Assembly: GCF_019649055.1 (NCBI RefSeq)
Contig: NW_026570258.1
Span: 1,116,001 to 1,180,000, forward strand
DNA length: 64,000 nucleotides
Source of the DNA: Paramacrobiotus metropolitanus
Taxonomy: Eukaryota; Tardigrada; Eutardigrada; Parachela; Macrobiotidae
Direction of reading: 5' to 3'
The first letter of the stretch is position 1. Each line of letters opens with the position of its first letter. Shown here one piece after another: positions 23,107 through 35,151 of this stretch. The position numbers and the translations under genes are program-made. The notes below the pieces were generated by a model. It had not been told where the DNA came from. It saw nothing but the letters and a program-made list of their open reading frames with translations, and searched no databases.

Positions 23107-25763
23107 TCAATCATCCAGACCGGTTGGCCATTCGCTAGCTGCGTCATTTTCTACATACACATAACCGTACTTCCGATTGTACTCATCAGTCATCCGGTAG
23201 TGATAATTCACGTCCTCGGTGTCAGAATAAGCATCACTCTCATATTCCACGTATTTCCGACCGTCATACACCGGCGGAAGGTGATGCTGCAGGGGCAGAC
23301 AGACGGTCTTCTGTGCGTAATCACCCCCGGCCACCTCCGCTTGCAGTTCTTTCGTCATCGGCACATCCACCACGGTCCACTGATTCTCTTCCGCATTGTA
23401 TCGTTCAAAGGACATCAGCGCCTGTTTCCGCTGATTGTCCCCGTTGACATGGGTCGTTCCGCCGTACACCCACATCTGACCGTCTCTGATGAAGACACCG
23501 TGCTGGTAACGCGCCACGTTCAGGTCCGCGATTCGCTCCGGTTCGGCCTGGGCGTGGCTGAGTGAGACACGGTAGCAGGCGGTCACTGCCGTTGCCAGCT
23601 TCTTCCAGTCAAAAAAATGGTTGTTGCGATCCACGCAGCCGCCGGTGAAGTAGAGATATCCTTGGAAAACAATAACCCCGCACTGACGATGGAATTTGCT
23701 GTCGTCTGTCCAACTAGTGTGCTTCGTCCACTGGTTGCTGCGGATGTCGTACGTCTCCACCACACTTTCCGGATGACCATCATGCTTCTCCTGAACGGAA
23801 CCAACTGACACGAAGGCAATTCGGCCATGAGGAAGCGGGTAAGGTTCCATTGACGCTCTGTGAAAAGGCTCATTATTTTTGCTCGTGATTCTCTGGTAGT
23901 CCTCAACGCATTAATAACTGCATGCTGAACTACATTCCCTTAATGTTAGTACGTTTCGCGGACAAAAATACTAGCTTCTTACCGGTGATAGCGGTAGAGT
24001 GCTCCGGCTACGTCGCCGTAAATACGGTCTTGCAACCATTGCAGCTTGAACGTTTCAATGTCATCCAACTCAGGAATGGCTCTAATTTCTTTGATGACGT
24101 TGGGAGGCTCTTTCTCAAAGGTATAGTATGGCAGTTGGCTGGCTCGCCACAGTTGTCCCCTGGCCACATCAAAGCTGTACCAGTTTCGAGAATCAATTTT
24201 TGTATCGTCAGCACCGTAAATCCGACTGCCCACCGCCACAACGCACATGCAGTAGTTAAAGGGTGAATCTTTCATGAGAGCCCGTGTACAGCCGGTGACG
24301 CAGTCGATCGCCACCATTTCATCCGAATACGCGTCGTACGGTGTGGTGCCGACAATCAGCTCCCGTCCCACGGCCACCGCGAATCCATCGGCTTTAATCT
24401 TCGGCCAGTGCTCGGCTAACTTCTCCTGCACCGGTGTGTTCAGCTTGGTCAGTTCGTTGCGGAGGAAATCGAAACGGAGGAGCTGATGCGGATGCCCTTC
24501 GCGCATGTGATAGAAGATGGCATCCTTCGGTGCCGCACGCTTCAGCAGTGCTCCACCACCCATGAGACCGCGGTGGCGATCAGCCAGAATTTGAGTCAGC
24601 GCTTCATGCAATTCTCCGGTGGTGGATGTGATCAGCGCGTGGATGTCCATCTGATCCCACACGATACATGCTTCCAGCAGATGATGCAGGTGTTGTGTGC
24701 GCTCGGTGGCGTCGTGCGTGCACCAGCTCAGTACCGCCTGCAAAGGTCAACGTCCTAACAGCTAAAACCACACACAATTGCTCTGAATTGAGTCAGGACT
24801 TCGGAAGTGTTACCAAAACATCCAGCACAGTCCTCAGTCTTAATAAACGGTTTAACACGTGGCAACATGATAGTTATCGGCGATAACCATCATCGATTAT
24901 CGGCGATATTTATCGACGATATTCAGATATTCTAGATTATTGGCGATATTTACTAATAATTGTAATAAACCGTTTCAGCTAACATAACGAAGTGAGCGCA
25001 TAATTACGGAATTACACGCTGTTGCAAACAGTAAAAGTCATGTACCTTACAATCAGTTAAGAGGTGATACTGCGGTTAAAATGTGGGTTAGCAGGGTATA
25101 CTGGTCGGGCGGTGCTACAGAAACAGAATGCAGCCCTAAATTCCAAGCTGCATGGTAGATTTAGCGCACACATACCTCGTATACAGTAGTCTCACAATCT
25201 GGAGCATACTCTTCATGGGTCAGCAGGACAACCACCTCGTCTACGCTGCACTGCAAAAACACCTCCGAACCGGCGAACTCGACGTGACGTGGCAGTTTCT
25301 GGAGAATTTTTGCAAAAGTCAGTTTTTCCAGATCTAACAGGCCATCCCGACGAGCCAGGCGCCACAGACGGTAGACGTGCTCCGGTCGCTGCATCAGTCG
25401 GTTCAAAATCCGCGCGGCCCGTTTTTCGGCATCGTCCATCTGCAGATATCGGGCAGCAATCCACACTTTCACGGCGTCTTTTCGTTCAATGGACAATTCC
25501 GGATCTCCGTCGCTGAGGTTCTGTACCATTTTGACGAAGGTTTCCATATGGACGTTCTCCGGTTGCTGGAGTTCGATGACAGTCTTCTCGGTTTCTTGGA
25601 AATTTCCGGCTAACATGGCGGCGAAGTATGGCGACCCGGCGATCAGTGCGTCTTTATCCACGCATAACACGTCATCGCCGATTTTTAGCTGAATCGTAAC
25701 TGGGGTCAGTCTCTGCTGTTCGGCCGCCATAGACTTCTTGTTCTTTGTACACTTCGAAGACAT
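23107..25763 (-). CDS. BTB-BACK-Kelch protein, paralogue A
   Basis: A predicted substrate adaptor for a cullin-3 ubiquitin ligase, as inferred from family membership. Three exons: 25763-25176, 24737-23983, 23857-23107; 697 residues. The start was placed at the ATG of MSSK because this motif aligns with paralogue B, although an upstream in-frame ATG exists at 25784. BTB domain: about residues 25-125, with VCVDKDALIAGSPYFAAML-type core. BACK-like segment: ARRDGLLDLEKLTFAKILQK and onward. Kelch region: about 290-690, with repeats such as QCGVIVFQGYLYFTGGC and DGQMWVYGGTTH. The C-terminus is WPTGLDD. A 438-nt intron holds degenerate ATCGATTATCGGCGATA repeats near 24880-24990. Its sister at 26722-29666 is nearly colinear, with identical intron phases. 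Confidence 0.93.
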
Positions 25764-25799
25764 GATGGATCTAGATTCGTCCATCAGTATGCTGGTTAA

Positions 25800-26721
25800 A
25801 TTCCAAACTTCCGACTGAACTGAAAATTAAGACTTTCTAGTTTTAATTAATAATGTTTGTTTAGTTTTTATTAATAATATTTAGTTTTAATATTTTCAAA
25901 TAATTATACTTATTTTTAACCAGTTAGCAGCAAGAACTGAAACTGATCTGATGGTTATAAGAACTGAAGGTACGGTACTAATTTTGCACTGCATAAAACT
26001 GATTTTGTCTCTCCTAGCATAACCAATGGTACAAATACTAGTACAGTAAGTCCTAGCTATCTGTCACGGTCATGCTTATACTTACATGGCTCATGACCGC
26101 TTAGTTTCTTTTGTTCTCGTAATGCCTGGCACTGATCATGAGCTGCCTAAAGCACCTTATCCAATCACAAACGTGAATCACGCCCTTTGGTAGTGTTCTG
26201 CTAATTCCTATATGCTGCTGTTTTACTTTCGGTACAAGATACGCGTACGCGTACGAACGCTCAAACTTGTTCAAGCTTTTCTTCGTTGTAACTTGTATTG
26301 GTCATTGCTTCTTTAATACAGTGTACACTGTACAGTATTGCCGCTGTGCGTTTATGGATAAGTACGTACCTAAGAAACCTAAGAAACGCGCAAACGTTTT
26401 TTTGTTTAGCGGTTGTCTTTGCAACTTCCACACGAGAATACGACACGCGTTAATCAATGCAGCATAATGGGAAAGGTTTTTTGCAGGGAATATTTTTGTT
26501 GTTCAAACGTTGGTCACTTAACTAGTAAACAAAGAAAAAGCATGAAGATCAAGTACACTTACCATGGATATCTTCGTTAGACGAAACTCAGAAGGTTCTT
26601 GGTAAAGGTTAACCAAATTGTATCTATCTGGCACAACTGCACACTGTAAGGTTGAATGGCACAACTGTACATACAGTAAAAGAGCAAAATAACAGAACAG
26701 TAGACATTTCAAGCTGTATCA
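25800..26721. other. Spacer between Kelch paralogues A and B
   Basis: No gene. The left part is AT-rich with TTAATAATATTTAGTTTT repeats just upstream of paralogue A. The right part (about 26400-26721) is the duplicated 3' flank shared with 22705-23106 (for example GCAACTTCCACACG and GTCACTTAAC blocks). Confidence 0.55.
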
Positions 26722-29666
26722 TCAATCATCTAGACCAGCTGGCCATTCGGTAGCTTTGCTATCCCTTTCTTGACGAGAACCGGGCTCCTTATTATACTCG
26801 TCTTTCATCCGATAGTGATAAGTCATGTCCTCACTGTCCGACGAAGTATCACTAGACTCGTATTTCACGTATTTCCGACCGTCATACACCGGCGGAAGGT
26901 AATGCTGCAGCGGCAGACATACGGTTTTCTGCGCGTAATCCCCACCCGCCACCTCCGCTTGTAGTTCTTTCGTCATCGGCACATCCACCACGGTCCACCG
27001 ATTCTCTTCCGCACTGTACCGTTCAAAGGACATTAGCGCCCGCTTCCGCTGATTATCTCCGTCCACGTGGGTCGTCCCACCGTATACCCAAATCTGGCCG
27101 TCCTTGATGAAGACACAGTGCTGGTAACGCGCCACGTTCAGGTCGGCGATGCGCTCCGGTTCGGCCTGGGCGTGGCTGAGTGAGACACGGTAGCAGGCTG
27201 TCACCGCCGTTCCGTTCTCCTTCCAGCGGTAGAACGAGTTTCCAACATCCCTGCAGCCGCCGGTGAAGTAGAGATATCCTTGGAAAACAATGATCCCGCA
27301 CTGATGATGGAATTTGCTGTCATCTGTCCAACTAGTGTGCTTCGTCCATTGGTTGCTACGGATGTCGTACGTTTCCACCACACTTTCCGGATAACCGTCA
27401 TGCTTTTCCCGAACGCATCCCACGGACACAAAGACAATTCTGCCGTGGGGAAGAGGGTACCCTTCCATTGACGCTCTGCAAAGATACTAGCTTGAAGTAG
27501 CTTCACAGTTGTCACTGCATCTGCACCAAATTTGTGACTGCAGGTCGGTCGGTAAGGGAAGAGACCGGCACATAGTACCATATTCGTGTACATGCACAAA
27601 CCCTTTCACTTTCGTGCACTCTCAAACACGTTTTTGCAAAAACCATCTGGCTACAGAATATTATTATAAAATAAAGTTGAGAAGTACTTAGCAGTCCGTG
27701 AAGTGAAAGTTTCAATTAAGGGACTGCTTTATCTTTAGTACAGCACACGATTTATTTTCGAGTACATGCACGAATACACGAATACTGTACCACAAGTTCA
27801 CATAAAGTACAGATGCACGAATCTAGTACTTACCATGTACCGGGCCACTTCCCGTACTTACGTTAACGCCAAACGTTTTTTTCGATAGTCCACAACGCGT
27901 TAATAACGCACGCTAAATATCTACAGATATTAGCTAGTAGTACAGTTCGCCGAAAAACACTCTGGACTCACCGGTAATAGCGGTGGAACACTCCGGCTAC
28001 GTTGCCATACAGACGGTCTTGCAACAACTGCAGCTTGAACAAATCCATGTAATTCAAATCAGAATTGGCTCTCACTATTTTAGTGTAGTTGGTGGGCTCT
28101 TTCTCGAAGGTGTACTGTGGCAACTGGCTGGCTCGCCGCAGTTGTCCTGTAGGCACATCAAAGCTGTACCAGTTTCTGGTACCGTCATTGTTGTCCGCAT
28201 CATCAGCACCGAAAATCTGGCTGCCCACCGCCACCACGCACATGCATTCGTTAAAGGGTGATTCTTTCATGAGAGCCCGTGTACAGCCGGTGACGCAGTC
28301 GATTGCCACCAATTCATCCGAATACGCGTCGTACGGTGTGGTGCCGACAATCAGCTCCCGTCCCACGGCCACCGCGAATCCATCGGCTTTGATCTTCGGC
28401 CAATGCTCGGCCAACTTCTCCTGCACTGGCGTGTTCAGCTTGGTCAGTTCGTTGCGGATGAAATCGAAGCGGAGGAGCTGATGCGGGTGTCCGTCGCGCA
28501 TATGGTAGAAGATGGCCTCCTTCGGTGCGGCACGCTTCAGCAACGCTCCACCGCCCATCATGCCGCGCTGTCGATCGGCCAGGATCTGTGTTAGCGCTTC
28601 GTGTAGTTCTGCGGTTGCGGTTTCTATCAGAATTTTGATATCCAGGTCATCCCACACGATACATGCGTCCAGAAGATAACGCAGATGCTCCTTACGTTCG
28701 GCAGCGCCGTGCATACACCAGCGCAGTACGGCCTGCAAGGGTCAAAACGCAAAACATGTTATTCCAAGATGCGAAGGTACAGTTTAGCACTTCGTCACCA
28801 CATTTTCGAAAGAATCTTGTTAGACAGTTACGGAATTCAAAATTACGTATTATTAGGTTACACATGTAATGTGTTTGCATATGTAATGGTTTATCGAAGC
28901 GTAACGGAAGCTTTAATGAAAAATTACCTAGTACTTTTAAAAAGAAGACTAATCTGATGCATCTCAAAGGAATAATTTGTGCTGGAAAATTTTGTCGTCC
29001 TAAACTTCAAATTGGATATGCCAAATGTTACAGAGCATAAATTTTGCTGCGATACTGCATTGTAGAGATACGGTAAGGCAGACTGACCTCATACACGGAA
29101 GCTTCACAATCTGGAACATAATCATCATGGGTCAGCAGGTCAGTCACTTCGTCCACGCTGCACTGCGAAAACCACTCCGAATCGCTAAACTGAACGTGCC
29201 GGGGAAATTTCTGCAGAATTTTCGGAAAGGTGAGTTTCTCCAGATCAAACAATCTATCCCGACGAGCCAGACGCCACAGACGGTACGCGTGCTCCGGACG
29301 CTGCATCAAACTGTCTAAAATCTTCGCGGCCCGCTTCTCGGCTCTGCCCATTTGCAGGTATCTGGCAGCCATCCACACTTTCACGGCGTCTTTCCGTTTG
29401 ATGGACAATGTCGAGGTGCCGTCGCTGAGGCTCTCCACCAGTTGGACGACCGTTCCGAGGTGAACATTGTCAGGTTGCTTAAACTCGATGACAGATGTGG
29501 TGGCCTCCTGGAAATTTCCCCCTAACATGGCGGCAAAGTATGGTGACCCAGCGATCAGTGCGTCTTTGTCCACGGATAACATTTCATCGCCTATCTTCAG
29601 CTGAATTGTAACTGGAAGTTGTTGGGCCGCCCTGAATTTCGTATTCTCCTTAGACTTTGAAGACAT
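26722..29666 (-). CDS. BTB-BACK-Kelch protein, paralogue B
   Basis: Same family and architecture as paralogue A. Exons 29666-29088, 28732-27972 and 27475-26722; 697 residues, identical in length to A. The start is at MSSKSKENTK. The BTB core SVDKDALIAGSPYFAAMLGG is intact, and the BACK segment contains ARRDRLFDLEKLTFPKILQK. The Kelch part differs from A mainly in acidic loops (YESSDTSSDSEDMTYHY here) and in the extreme C-terminal loop before EWPAGLDD. Intron 2 (27476-27971) has expanded relative to A and contains a partial copy of the GTACCGGGC-type MITE. The highest divergence lies in surface loops, which suggests paralogues under purifying selection on the fold. The cellular target is unknown. 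Confidence 0.93.
27540..27680. repeat. Partial copy of the GTACCGGGC MITE family in Kelch B intron
   Basis: Contains ACCGGCACATAGTACCATAT, CATGCACAAACCCTTTCACTTTCGTGCACT and TGGCTACAGAAT blocks in the order seen at 56170-56330. A related single terminus (CATGTACCGGGCCACTTCC) lies at about 27834. The copy is degraded. Confidence 0.6.
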
Positions 29667-30250
29667 AATAGGATTGCAGAACGAAGGAGAGATGCACAAA
29701 ATCAGTTTTATCAGTGCAAGTTATTTTTAGTTCTTGTAAACCACTACTAACTGGATAACCAGAGTAATGCGTGCTAGATTATTTGGAACTGACTGACAAA
29801 GAACAACCACGACCAGGCACGTTATGGCCTGAGGCCTGTTCTTGCTTTCTCGGTATGATCGGCCAATCACTAACACATAATTGGAGCAACCTGGTTCAAT
29901 CACGGTTTGTGATTTTGCCGACAATGAGTTTTATACGGTGGTGGTAAATATTCATGACATTCAAACTTTGTTTTGTAGTATTACTACTTCACCACTGTAC
30001 AGATACGAATATTTCTTCTTTGTTGTTCGAATACAAATATTTTTCTTTACCTATGTTGTACGAATACAGTACTTTTGAGTTTGCTATCATCGGTGCATAT
30101 GCACTTTAATTGCTCCTCTTGCTCAACGCGGACTTTACATTTCAAGTAGTCCTACTTCGAAAAAATGGAAATAGTCAAGAAAAAATCAGCCTAACATCAA
30201 ATTAACGCATCACCTTGAAAATTCTTACGTAAAATACGTATTTTACAACA
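29667..30250. other. Intergenic between Kelch B and the transporter
   Basis: AT-rich; nothing beyond short frames. The two genes are convergent with neither, both lying on the minus strand, so this holds the Kelch B promoter and the transporter's 3' flank. Confidence 0.5.
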
Positions 30251-33200
30251 TCAAACTGTCTGGGCAATCTTTTCCTTCTGAACGTCCACATGAAGAGATT
30301 TCAAATAGGCGACCCATTCGGTCTCCTCTTGCTCCGCGCGGACCACCCGGAATCGTCCGTGCACGAATCTCACTAATCGGCCGTTGGGCAGACGGAAGCG
30401 CAACCGTTCACCTTCCACACGCGGCAGTTTACGATCCCGTAGATCGGTGGGTACGAGAACCGCGAGGATGAGCGCTAACAGTACCGGTCCTAGTATCCAA
30501 CGGAAATTCAGATCGTACCTAAATCGTCCAAATCAGGATTTAAATCTGGAGACTAGAAATAGCGGTCGTCTGCAAGATGATAGGCTAGTCATACGTCTGC
30601 GATATTGTGGATAAGTTGGCAAGGAATTATTTAGCAATGCATAAACCTGTTTCTGAATATCAACGTGAAATCAGTTTGTTGGACTTCAGTAAAAGAATAA
30701 TTTGGAGAGCGGAGATAAAATAAAAATTCAATGTAGTCAATATCTCGTTTTTGTACCTCATCCGTGTCGCAACTCATGCAGAACAACAATACGGTAGGTT
30801 GAAATACCAATTATGCATACGAATGAAGAAACAAAACTGTCTACGTACCACATGATATCGTCATCAGGATACGTTATTCTCTGTTGGTTGTACACAGCAG
30901 AAAAAATCAATCCACCGCCCACCCCAGCAATCGCCCATGCTGTAAGGATCTACGGATAAAATAATGCGCTATCAGACTGCTATTAGATACATGGTTACAA
31001 CTCTCACTAAGCGATATATGTATTGTACGTAGACCAAAACAAATGGACAGTGGTAGACAAGAGATCTTTATTTACGATATGCAATAACCCTGGAAATCTC
31101 ACCATTCCATGCGTTGCTCCGACATTTTTCGCTCCAAACTGATCAGCCAAAAACGCCGGGATCATCCCGAAGCCGCCACCGTCTAAGCAAAGGCACAGTT
31201 ACAGCATCAGTCAATTATTTTGCACTTGCTCATTTTCTTTCTGTTATCGCGATCATGAAAGGTGAAAATACTTAGGACAATAATACATTAACACTGCTTA
31301 CAAAAGAACCCAATGATTAGTGTACAAGCCAGCACTCCACCCAGACTTTCGGCATTCAGAGCGCTCGGCAGGCATCCTAGACAGACGGCTTGGCATGTCA
31401 GCGACACAATGAAAAGAGCTTTGCGGCTTTTGATCAAGTCGGATATCAGCGGTAGTATTAGCCGGCCCAGCACGTTTGCCTGCAAAATTACAAATGGTGC
31501 TTCTAAAGACTTTTATAAAGGTCATGCAACTATGTACCAACCCCTCCAAGTCCGGAGTTGATATCAGCGGATTCCGCATTGGATCGCCTGAGCTGATTAT
31601 GTGCAATGCTCTGCACTTTGGAGATGATCAATAAACCGGTGATCTCCGATCCGAGAAACATGAAATACTACAATTTCACCAGGTGACACCGTTGCTTGAA
31701 AACAGTCGTAAAACGGTCGGATGTGAATTTGACATAAACAGAAAGCGTAACTCATAGCGGTCATTAACGATTTATACGGTTTGCATACATTTACGTAATT
31801 TTGACTTCGGCTTCTGACTTCGGCCTAGATTTTGAAGATAAGTTGCGTGATGATGTTCCAGTCATTCAAACACGCGTACCAAAAATAACCAACTTGTAGA
31901 TTATATAATCTACAAGTTGGTTATGTTTGGTACGCATTTGGCATATATGCCAAATATTAACTTAATTTGTCACCGTATCTTTACTCGTTTTGTACATAAA
32001 AATAATAAAAGAGTTTACGTAAGGTTCTGATCTACACATGCTACGTAAAATTTCCATTTATGAAAATATGGAAATCTGTCTTGTACTGACCATCATCCAA
32101 TACTGCGGTGACGTTAGTGCTTCCTTCAGTGTCATGGAAAAATGTTTGGCGTAATCCGGGATGATCTCCACGACCGAGCTGCCGCGTGACCGTGCCCGTA
32201 CTTTCGCGGTGAGTTCCCTCTCGATCGTCGCTAGCTCCATTTTGTTCTTCTCCGTTTCTTGACCAGGTTTCGGTAGGTCATCCACCAAAGCCTTCTTAGT
32301 TTTGAATAGGTTTTCCGCGCCTTTAACTGTGTACACTGTCACGCCTTTTACAGTGTACCCTGGCCTAAAAATTCCAAATGGTCAACACAGGAACAGTCTT
32401 TCATTTCCCTACCAGATTTGATGGTACTCTTACGGTGGCATGCGAAGAACTAGAGCGCTGGTTGTCATGATGACAAAGTAGCAGGAACCCAGGATAACGA
32501 ATGTCAGTTCCAAACCCAAGAAAACCTTCCCGGTGTTGGCGTATTCCGGTCCGATTAGCTCCCGCTGTGTATAGGGTGAAAAAACGCTGCCAGCTCCAAA
32601 GCCGCAGACTGCTAAACCAGCCGCAACGCCCCGCATTTCGGGGAACCATTTTTGCAGAGGCGACACAGGCGAAATGTAGCTGATGCCGAGTCCCGCAGCG
32701 GCAATCACACCATAACCTGTAATTTGGTAATAATAACCGTGAACCGGTTAAGTGCACCGCGGAATATAACGTAATGTACCGATATAAATAAGCCACATCT
32801 GGTTAACGTAGATGGCCAGAGCGGTGGTCAGGTTGCCCAGATAAAACAGGCACGAGCCCAGGAGTGCCCCCTTCAACGGACCGTTGCGTTCCAGCCAGGG
32901 TCCCAGGAATGCCGCGTTCAGCGCAAACACCGCCACAGCCAGGTAAAAGACGTTGACCGCTAAACACAGCCGGTTTCGGTGTCAATTCAATGGTGGTTAT
33001 ACATGTGCAAAACATAAACAGTTGCAGTAAGAACTGATGAATTTTTAGCCATTTTCAGTTTGTAAGTTACCAATGGCGCGATCCTTCGCGTCGTTGAATC
33101 CGTACATTCTGGCTTCTATGGGCAGATTGTAACCGCTCCATGCGTATAAGGAACCACAGCATACCTACACAAAACAGGCGATACCCAAGGAACGGCTACG

Positions 33201-33606
33201 TAACCACGCAGTTGGCAGACTGCATGCGATCGTACCAGCCATGACGCAAATGTACAGATAGAACGTTATTAGCAACCGTGTATCCGTTGCATACGCTTAA
33301 TACGCCGACAAATGAATGCACGACACCTTTCGTCAAAAACCGTACGTAAACGTAGTACAACTAACCGTTCTCACAATGCTACGTTAAAACAAGCGTTACG
33401 CAAGCGAAATTTAGAAACCGTAAACTGCCGTAAAATTACGGTACCTGACTGAGAATAGCAGCCGGCATCAGCATGTAGCGACTGAACGGGATCAACTTTG
33501 GAATGAGCCATCGTTCCCGTTCCAGCTGTTCCTCGGTGCGGGCATACGTCGTCTCGGTGTAATGATAACGTACGGCACTGGTAATTTTCCTCCACACCAC
33601 ACTCAT
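30251..33606 (-). CDS. MFS transporter, oxalate/formate-antiporter-like
   Basis: A predicted 581-residue plasma- or organelle-membrane carrier of the major facilitator superfamily. Ten exons: 33606-33445, 33164-33071, 32959-32780, 32716-32434, 32364-32091, 31667-31542, 31479-31302, 31182-31103, 30949-30849, 30518-30251; all phases join. Hydrophobic segments suggest about 12 helices. Family signatures visible: GISYISPVSPLQKWFPEMRG with GFGAGSVF in the first half; a PPGYTV linker before the central loop; and NVLGRLILPLISD plus FYGGGFGMIPAFLADQFG in the second half. These match the OFA branch (oxalate:formate and monocarboxylate-type carriers), which is commoner in microbes than animals. Nine introns argue for long residence. 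The exon 6 donor was chosen as GTTGGT to keep frame; GTACAT four bases on would break it. Substrate unknown. Confidence 0.88.
31874..31935. repeat. 62-bp near-perfect palindrome in transporter intron
   Basis: Two 31-nt arms meeting at TA, beginning GCGTACCAAAAATAACCAAC and ending in the complement, with one mismatch. It lies in the intron between exons 5 and 6 (31668-32090). It could be a deletion-derived core of a fold-back element. Confidence 0.93.
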
Positions 33607-34367
33607 TTTCCACGCTTATTCCGCGCACACTGTAAACAACCTGCTGTTGCTTATGCTGATCCTGCTCGCACTCCTGACCAACGCCAAGTGAGCACTTTTT
33701 TACAGCGCGCCACTCTCTCCAAAGGCAGGCGCGATTTTTTTTACTATGTCAGCACGCCTGAGTGCGCATGATGACACCGGTAATTAAACTGTCGTTCCGT
33801 ACTGTACATGTGTGTATAGGCAGGTGATTTTTTTATGACTGATAGTCGTTAGTCATACTTGACTTGCCGGCAGTTAGGTAAATATGTACTTGCATGCATA
33901 AGGGGAAATTCTTAGGGATCAGATTGGGTGTATTGTCAGCACCAAATATTTAATGTTGTACTTAAAGTTTTTCAACAAGCTGATGGTGTCGAATAATTTG
34001 CTGTAACGCCAAGGCAATTTATGGTTACTGCAAAGCGTTGTGGAGCTATAAAACTTTGACAGCTCTGAATACATAACATACACACAGTCACCTTGTTTAT
34101 GAAGAAACTGATTTCCAGTACAGTACTTATTATGAGAATTGAGACGGTTGCTATTGTGCTCACAGCCTCTCGTATACTTATGCGAAGACAACGCAGGTTG
34201 AAAATTGTTACTTATGTTTTTGTCATTTTCATCATGGTATTGTTTTGTATCCGTGACAGCAGATCAAGTCCCACCATTCTTTTTTATTCGCGATGCAAGA
34301 TCGTGCTGCATCTGATCCGTTCAAATAGTCTTACGGTGGTAAAATGTGAATATGCAAGCAAGTACAG
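33607..34367. other. Intergenic upstream of the transporter
   Basis: No gene supported. Short frames on both strands at 33919-34260 overlap one another and lack motifs. Confidence 0.45.
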
Positions 34368-34527
34368 CTTAGGACTAAAAAGACGCATAATCCCACACCC
34401 AGATATCTGTACGCATGTGGCAAGTGCACTTGTACGACTACCAGATATTTTGGCTGAGTCGTACAGCGCACTGCGCCTCATGCGTTCGGAATGCTGTGGG
34501 TGGAATTATGCGTCTTTTTGTCCTAAG
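34368..34527. mobile_element. 160-bp MITE
   Basis: The termini are inverted: CTTAGGACTAAAAAGACGCA at 34368 and CTTAGGACAAAAAGACGCAT on the minus strand from 34527, with similarity over about 30 bp. An internal pair (CAAGTGCACTTGTACGAC) adds hairpin potential. No convincing target duplication, so the superfamily is unknown. Confidence 0.75.
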
Positions 34528-34644
34528 TATGTATGTACCTAAAGTATTTTAAAGACTTAGTATGTATTTTAAAATTTTTCTTTTTATTTATGTTCACTCA
34601 GCGACATAACAGTCAATCAATCCACTACGGCCACTACTGCACAA

Positions 34645-35151
34645 TCAAGAATTCAAAAAACAACCAAAATCACTGTTGTCAACAACTTTATTCTTTCCCG
34701 GCAAAGTTCCTAAAATCGCGGCCGCATTGCCTTTAATAATTGCAAGGCTAATGCGCTGCTTTAGAAAAGCCGTGGATCTGCCTTCTCCGGTTCTCTCCTT
34801 GATTTTCCGACCAAAAAAGCTGACCATTTCTCTGGCTCCTTCGCCGAGCACTCCGAGTGTTTCTACAGCAAAAGGATAAAACCAGTACTGATCGCCCAGA
34901 TCCCGATAATTGTATCGTTTTCGGCATTCTGCTTGGTGTGCCGCTGCGCCCGCTGCCTTTGCAGACCGTTTAAGGTACGACTGTGCTAACGTGTCCGCAA
35001 AGGTGGCGTCCCATACCAACTGCTTTCCCTCTCGAACCGGCACCAAGGTCAATCCATCTGGACGCTTTCCATTGTCCCTGGATAACCCTACGGGTTCCAA
35101 CTCGCAGGGAAAGCCCGCTGCTACGCATCCTCGTTCCAGTATACTGTTCAA
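34645..35151 (-). pseudogene. Mobile-element-associated protein fragment (RPDG...VWDATFADTLA type)
   Basis: A 168-codon open frame with RPDGLTLVPVREGKQLVWDA, FADTLAQSY, YWFYPFAVETLGVLGEGA and FLKQRISLAIIKGNAAAILG. This arrangement recurs, as far as I recall, as the C-terminal part of reverse-transcriptase-bearing or other multicopy element proteins in many invertebrate genomes. The PDG...VWD pattern also resembles a PD-(D/E)XK nuclease core, which is inference. It has no upstream partner domain here and starts at an internal methionine, so it is probably a truncated insertion. Related ATGTATTTTAAAAT strings occur on both sides (34560 and 35151), possibly a duplication border. Confidence 0.6.

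Noticed and set aside
23200-29463. Plus-strand frames opposite the Kelch exons
   Set aside because: Shadows. They recur at the same places in both paralogues because the real exons are conserved.
34093-34542. 149-codon plus-strand frame
   Set aside because: Ends inside a MITE, has no motif and is hydrophobic only by T-richness.
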